This document shows positions 58,369 through 64,000 of a DNA stretch of 64,000 nt, piece after piece. The notes below the pieces were generated by a model. The model ran no database searches and was not told where the DNA came from. It worked only from the letters and a program-made list of their open reading frames with translations. The stretch's first letter is position 1. Every line of letters starts with the position of its first letter. Origin of the DNA: Certhia americana (Eukaryota > Chordata > Aves > Passeriformes > Certhiidae); assembly GCA_018697195.1 (NCBI GenBank), contig CM031879.1, positions 46,495,487 to 46,559,486 on the forward strand, read 5' to 3'. The position numbers were made by a program, and so were the translations under genes.

Positions 58369-60828
58369 GTAAGGGGCGGTTCGCTCGGGCTGTGGTCGGT
58401 TTGTTGTGTGGTGGGGATTGGCCTGGGGAGGGGAGTGTGAGCTCCGGGCGGGGAAAGCGGAGGAGGATAGCAGCCTTCGCCTGGGGCGTGGGGAGGGCAT
58501 GTGAGGGTCTCACGTGAGTTGGAGGCGAGCTGCTACGACGGGGGGGGGGGGCTTGTGAATGGGGCTCTGGGATAGTGACCTTACTCATGTCCCCTCCCTC
58601 CTTTTTTTTTTTTTTTAAACCTCATTTTTTTAAAAAAATTTTTTTAATTTTTTTATTTAAAGAAAAAATAAAAGTTTGTTTACGTGTGTTCGGGACGCCC
58701 TGGGCTTGACGGTGGGGGTGGTGCAACTGTTTTCCTGTCCCGGAAGATGTTTTTTTTTGCAAGAATGGGAAGGTTGTTGTGGGGGGATTGGTGTTTTCAG
58801 TGGAAGAGAAAACGATTAAAACTGTGAGCAGGATGGAGCACGATTGCTCAAAATTGTAGTAGGTGGACAGGGCTGTGCTGGGAATGCTTTGGGTTTGAGG
58901 CCTTCGCTTTTTGAGGCTCGGCGTAGCTGTTGCTTATCTGCAACGATAATCAGGATATAATCGAGTTGGGGCTGTGCTGTTGGATCGTTTTATTCCTAAT
59001 GGGCTTACCTTGCTGGAAGTTGTTTCGGGCTGGTGCAGTTGGAAGTTATTTATTTACTGCCTTGCGGGGGAAATGAAGCGAAAATTATGTAACATGAACG
59101 GTTCTACCTAGGGTATCAGAGGAGCTGACGTTGGTACGGGGATCTGGTTATAACCTAAAATAAGAGCACGTTTCGTGTGTAAATCACGAAGGGGACTGTC
59201 TCTATGGTATGCTTGGCCCTTTACATGAATCCTTATTTCTGTGTATCTGTCTCTTTCCTTCTAAAAGGGCGCCAGGGCAGTTAGTTTGATTGAATTGGCA
59301 GCATGGTTTTCTGTGTAACATTTCAGTTTTTTCTTTAAGTCTTCCGTTTGAAAACCGATAAGGAAAAATAGAGATGTACACCTGTGAGGGGGATTGAGTT
59401 TCAGAGCGTTCTGTGTTTAGGTTAGCATTTTGTGAAAAAGCTATTAATGTCTGTGTCGCTCGTTCATCGTTGCTGCACGCATGGGTAAATCTTTGGGAGG
59501 AGTATGTTTAGCATGCTTCTGACCAATAGATGTGCACGAAGCACTTGGAACCTCTACTCAGAATTTATGAACAATGAAGGACTGGATGTGGAGACGTGCC
59601 AGCAGCTTTCTGGAGGTCAGTTTTTGGTAGGCATGCATTTGGCTGAAGCTCTAATTCAAGGAAAGAGCTGATTCTTTGGACTGTTATCTAGACTCTTTTG
59701 TCAGATAAAGCTGGTTTTTTTGCGGCTTATTTCAATGGGTATTATATGCCTAGGAGGCATTTGTTTACGGGTATGTGATAAATAATTTTTACTATTGTTA
59801 TTGAGTTTCCTTTTGGCTGAAATGTTTTGGGGTTTTGGTTTGTCAGTGAATTTGATAAGGGATGAGGAAAAATTTTGGTTTGTTTTGTTCTTTTCTTTGG
59901 TTAAAATAATGCTTCCATAAAAATAGCCTGACGGGCATTTTTACTAAAGGAGTAAATTTGGGTTTATAATGCGTAAATTAGAAGTGACGTTATTTAAATG
60001 AAGGAAAAAAAACTATCTGTATTTGTTGGAAAGGAGACCTTTTTAACTGTCAGGAGAAGGCTCCTTAATCTTCGCTGAAGAAGAATAGGCTGTTACTACC
60101 TGTTTGCTACCTTTTAAGAATATCAGCTGTTGTAACTAAAAAACATTCTAATGTTTCTGTCTATGATTGAACTGTAGGAAATCTGTAGGACGAAGAGCAC
60201 AACGTTGAGGATTTGGAGTTTTTTTCCCTCTCCACTTCCTGTTGTAGAAAGGTGTGCAAAGATAAACCCTTGGCTTTTAGGGCAATTAATAAGAAATCCA
60301 TGCAGTACCCAGTTCTCCCTTTGTAGGTTTCCACGTTTAACTCTAAACCACCCGTGAGGCCAAAGCAAAACAGCAATTAATGACACTATGGAAGTGGGGT
60401 CATGTATAAACATGCTAATAAACTGAAGCATTCATTGCTGCTTCCTTGGCCTTCTCTCTAATGTGAGTAGGGTTATGGACAAGAGGTTTATACCGGTTTA
60501 TGGCAAGTTCTTGCCTTTTGACAACAGGGCATGCCGATCTCCATTTGGGGGGGGATTAGCGTTTTTTTTAATTAAAGCATGTGTTATTTTTCATGCCTTG
60601 GTCAGTTTATGTTTTGTACTATGAAAGGTATTACCCCAGTTTTGGGAACTGAAAGTCTGTAAGTTACAAAGAGATTTAGTAACTCTTGGCAAGTGCTGGG
60701 CTTCTTAGACTTCAGGAGTGTATCTTACTTGTTGTGGAGAATTTCGTTGTGTGTTACTTAAATACCATGGTAGGCCTCTAAATGGGGAAGATTATGAAAA
60801 AAAATGGCATGTTTCTGAAGAGCCAACT
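58369..60828 (+). other. Start of presumed first intron
   Basis: CpG density falls quickly after about 58540. A T-run and A/T palindromic low-complexity stretch lies at 58600-58680. The remainder is AT-leaning with scattered CpG, as is usual for the shore of an island. No further exon was recognised. If the donor at 58368 is false, this is simply non-coding DNA. Confidence 0.4.
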
Positions 60829-60864
60829 GATTTGTTGGTTGGAGACTGGATGGACCAACAAATC
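60829..60864. other. 11-bp perfect inverted repeat
   Basis: GATTTGTTGGT (60829-60839) and ACCAACAAATC (60854-60864) can pair across a 14-base loop. It lies inside a 60-codon frame with no family resemblance. The stem is too short for a microRNA precursor. Confidence 0.5.
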
Positions 60865-62259
60865 TTCCCATCAAGAAAATTAAAACTTGCCCAGTTTTGA
60901 TAGCAAAAGGTTGTTTTTTTGAACCTTCTTTTGGTGGGATCTCTTCAAAGAAGCATTTCATTTCTGATTTAGCTTTTGGACTTCTAAAATCAAAAATAAG
61001 GTCAGCCCAAGTGTTCAAACACACTTCTAATAGTGTTGATATGCTATGTGAATTTTCTTCATTGTAAAAAGCATTGAGTATTATGAGAGAAACACAGGCA
61101 AGTGTAAGCAGAGGGTATAGTTCTCTAAAATCATGGCAGGAGAGCTCTGTTCCTGTGGGGATCTGATGTCGATTCTGTTCCTATCAAACTCTCATATTTA
61201 TGAAAAGGAAAAAAACAGAAAGGTGGTTCAGGTATTCTAATGCCTGGGTCCCATTGCTAATAGTCTGATTAGACTTCGTCCTTGCACCGAACTGGAAAAA
61301 GCTGGGAAATGTCTTCAGCAAGGGACAGAATGCTGATGCATGCTGGGTCCCCATGCCCGTGTCTGGCCCCGCCACCCTTTAATTGCTTCAGCTGAGTGCA
61401 TTTCCACGCTGCTCTAACCATAAGATATGCATTGATTGTCGGGGGTCCTTTGGAAAAAAGCCTGTATGTTCTCTATTATGCATTTACATGGATCCTGTCA
61501 TTTTTCAAAAGGAACGGACAAAAGAAAATAGCGGACCCAAAGACTCAAAAGTCAGACTGGACATGTAGCAAACAGTGGATTCTGGTTTAGCCCTGGTGTG
61601 AGGGTGAGAAGATGTCTGCTCTGGGGTTCTAGAGTCGTGTTTTGTGCCTGTTTGTCTATAAAGATTAAAAAAAGTGGGGAAACTTTGGTGTACCAACTCT
61701 TGGAATTCTTGTTGCCTCAGGAACAATGGCACAAGCAAACTTCCAGTTTTGGCTACCAACAGAGCAATTGATCTGAAGTAAGACTCCTGTTTGTTCTTGA
61801 ATCTTACCAGTGATTTCAGAATGGAATAAGCAGTGGGAGCCCAAAAAAATGCAAGCATCCTCTTGGTCAGCTCAGCCTCGGTGACACGGATTATGCTGTG
61901 TTTTTTCCAGTGACTCATGTTCTCTTTTACCACAGTGTGGTACCGTGTGGAGTATAATTGGATAAGAGGGGAAAAAGCGAACCAGGTTCTTTGTCAGGGA
62001 GCCCTTGGCACTTGGTATCCTTGAGATTGACTTTACTCTGTTTCGGAAGGCTGTTATTTCTTGCTTGAATTGTGCTGCAACAAATAGGAAAAAGCTAGGT
62101 TAATGCATTTTTCACACCATACTTTTTATTAACACGCCACACAGCATGCCTATTGTTCATCCAAGAAATGGATGGAAATTCAGTGCAACATGTCTGCACC
62201 AGTATGATTGGGTTTAGTATTTTACTGGTTATGAACTCAGTCATCTAGTTGTAGAATTG
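60865..62259. other. Non-coding stretch, presumed intronic
   Basis: AT-leaning single-copy DNA. The 142-codon minus-strand frame at 61505-61933 shows no recognisable domain. No RNA gene or repeat family was recognised. Confidence 0.4.
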
Positions 62260-62660
62260 CAATCCTTAAAAAAACAGACAAACCCTCTGATGAGCTCTGA
62301 TAGACCTCAGTACTTAGCTAGGATAATTGTATAGGGAGCTACTATGCTAGCTTTAGTACAATTTTATTGGAAGATTGTTCCTATCACATTCCCGTAAAAA
62401 TTTGGTGCGCCAAGGTCTTTATTAATAACTCTTAATCTGCTAATAAAGACCCCGTGGTATTAGCAGAGCTGACTGGAAATGGCGTGTGTCCATGTTTATA
62501 GCATCACTAATGACGGAGGAAAAAACAACCTAAAACTATTAGCTGAAAGAAAATAGAGTGTGTCATACTTTGCCAGAATAGAATAAACCTTCAAAAACCA
62601 TAATGAAAGGTTCTCAATCAGCTTTCAATTTGATACTGCAGATTTCTGTTACACTTTGGT
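62260..62660. promoter_or_regulatory. Candidate conserved element with AT-rich hairpin
   Basis: A motif-dense single-copy block. GGTCTTTATTA (62414-62424) and TAATAAAGACC (62441-62451) form a perfect 11-bp inverted repeat around a 16-base loop. The arms contain TTTATTA/TAATAAA, the CDX/posterior-HOX type motif. Further TTATTGG, CTAATGACGG and AACAACC motifs follow. There is no splice-bounded frame. An intronic enhancer is the favoured reading, but conservation is untested. Confidence 0.35.
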
Positions 62661-62728
62661 TCAGATGCCTGGATACACGGATTTCATGAGATTGATTTGT
62701 TCAATAGGTTTTCTTGAGTAGATGAGCT

Positions 62729-62754
62729 TTTTTTTTTTTTTTTTTTTTTTTTTT
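62729..62754. repeat. Poly-T run
   Basis: Twenty-six consecutive T about 130 bases upstream of the CR1 relic. CR1 elements do not end in poly-A, so the run is probably unrelated to it. Confidence 0.92.
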
Positions 62755-62869
62755 CTGGGAATAGTGGGAAATGGCTACGTGTGATTTTTAAAAATTAACA
62801 AAATGGTTACATGAAAATGTTAGTGAAGGGTGCTGTGATTAGGCGTTATGTTTTTCTGCTGGAAAATAT

Positions 62870-64000
62870 CCAAAACATCAGGGCAGGAACGTTTGGGAGG
62901 TTTTGAAGGTTGTCCCTGACACAAAATATGATTGGGAAAATAGGGTAAGGGTCCCTGCTGGACCTTGTGTTTAGTGAACGGGAAAGTTCCATGGTGGGTG
63001 ATGTGGTGAGTCAGAGGAACACCCTGGGGCAGAGCGAGCATGCAAGGATAGTTTGCAGTTCTGGGGACATTAAGGAAGGGAGTCAGCAGAACTCCCACTT
63101 GACTCCACAGAGCACGGACTGTGGCCTGTTCAGGAGCCGTTGGCAGGTAGTTCCCTTGGAAGCTTCCTGAAGGCAGAGAAGGCTGGACATTTTCTTCAAG
63201 AGAAATCTTCAAGGGAGGAGCAGGCAGGTGTACTTGTGCTGAAAATTTTTTGCAGCCCAGCAGGGGGAAGCCTGGTCTATCTGAAACAGAGAGCTTTGGA
63301 TGGGAACCACCGCCCCCGGCCCGGAAGATAGATGACCTTGAAGCAAGGGGCACTAAACTTGGGATGATTACAAGGAGTGTTGTGGGGAATATGGAAAGAA
63401 ACAGACCGTTCCAAAACAAACTAGACATTAATCTGGTGTCTACCATAAAGACAGTAAAAATTTTTGAAAACACATGGTTTAGCAGTCTAGATAGGAGGGA
63501 AAAGAGAATCCTTTATGGATGTGGGGGGTAAAAGATGAGGAAAAGGTTAGACGCTTAATGTTTTTTTTTTCCTCAGTCTGTATTAGTAAGACCGTTGTTA
63601 CCTGTGTATCCAAGTCCCCAGAGCTGAAGACAAGGGTGGGGAGAAGAAAAAATTGCTCCTTATTACAGGGAAAGTAATAAATGACCCCGGCTACACCACT
63701 TAAAACACCAAAGTAGTGTGGGGCAAGGTGACTCGACTGCACAGGCTGCGGATGGCCCCCCATGTTCAGAAGTCTCTCGAGCTGCTTTCCATCAGCGAGC
63801 CCAGATAGATGGGGAGGTACCGGGATAGAAGTTGGCAATGGTGTGTGGCCATCTCAGTAAGGGCTTGGAAGGAGGATTCGGAGATAAGGCCGCTCAAGCC
63901 TGACCATTTTGTGCCAAGGAACAACTGGTGGAGCTGATGTTAAGGGCATCTCATGGCTCCTTGACGGATTAGTTCAAACAGGTAGTCAGCAAAAGTTTAT
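62870..64000 (+). mobile_element. CR1 LINE relic: ORF2 endonuclease end to reverse transcriptase, runs off the window
   Basis: The plus strand matches the coding order of CR1 ORF2 from the end of the endonuclease domain into the reverse transcriptase. LLDLVFSERES (about 62957-62989) corresponds to the LLDLVxVNRE block. CGLFRS (about 63120-63137) corresponds to DCGLFR. NKLDINLVSTIKTVKIF (about 63417-63467) corresponds to the AQLELNLATxVKxNKKxFY linker. The nucleotide run around 63660-63700 fits the LLHHL segment and that around 63810-63840 the GEVP segment. The last 150 bases follow the GNYRPVSLTS to QHGF region as decayed nucleotide similarity. The reading passes through all three frames with stops, so it is dead. 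The 5' truncation point is uncertain (62820-62900), and the 3' part lies beyond the window. Confidence 0.88.

Noticed and set aside
62729..62754. Poly-T as the reverse-strand tail of a retroposon
   Set aside because: No retroposed sequence or target-site duplication was recognised, and the nearby CR1 family does not use poly-A tails.
1..64000. CRISPR arrays, operons, phage or plasmid genes
   Set aside because: The sequence is vertebrate-like; no spaced direct repeats, ribosome-binding sites or gene-dense coding were found.
62870..64000. Endogenous retrovirus
   Set aside because: The readable blocks follow the order and wording of CR1 LINE ORF2; no LTR or gag/pol retroviral motifs were seen.

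Overview
The window reads as nuclear DNA from a sauropsid, most likely a bird. The evidence is two CR1-type LINE fragments (one at the right edge with recognisable endonuclease and reverse-transcriptase coding similarity, one an older 3' end), no Alu, L1 or B1-type repeats, very low interspersed-repeat density, and many T/G-rich or A/C-rich low-complexity tracts. No bacterial-style gene organisation is present. Open frames here are short and in most cases do not look like protein. I recognise no full gene and name none.

Layout. From 1 to about 30 kb the sequence is almost entirely non-coding: low-complexity tracts, a (GGAT)n microsatellite at 6.9 kb, a degenerate Lys-tRNA-like SINE head at 8.0 kb (minus strand), an old CR1 3' end at 9.6 kb (minus strand), and candidate regulatory patches at 18.7-19.1 and 25.4-25.8 kb. 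At 30.56-30.71 kb an RFX-type X-box, a full CRE and an octamer lie together. From 34 to 48 kb the base composition rises in steps: a CpG-rich island at 36.5-37.5 kb, a smaller GC-rich patch at 41.0-41.6 kb, a candidate enhancer at 44 kb, and a candidate TATA-box promoter with three CRE/ATF-like sites at 46.85-47.05 kb followed by a compact CpG island. From 48 to 55 kb I see nothing but AT-rich non-coding DNA. At 55.0-55.9 kb a GATA palindrome and a CpG-enriched patch with a hairpin appear.

The most striking part is 56.6-58.5 kb. A CpG island is interrupted by 713 bases that are about 98% G or T on the plus strand, followed by a strong GC-box/CCAAT/E-box promoter and a candidate first coding exon (ATG at 58230, splice donor after 58368). 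The rest of the window would then be intron 1 of an unidentified plus-strand gene. It contains AT-rich DNA, a candidate conserved element with an 11-bp hairpin at 62.4 kb, and a frameshifted CR1 ORF2 relic that runs off the end.

Taken together, the window is best read as the upstream region and first intron of one or more genes with several CpG-rich candidate promoters. I found no new protein system. The unusual features are structural and regulatory: the GT-skewed promoter block, the CRE-like array next to a TATA box, the X-box/CRE/octamer cluster and the SINE relic. All regulatory calls rest on motifs and composition read by eye, not on expression or conservation data.
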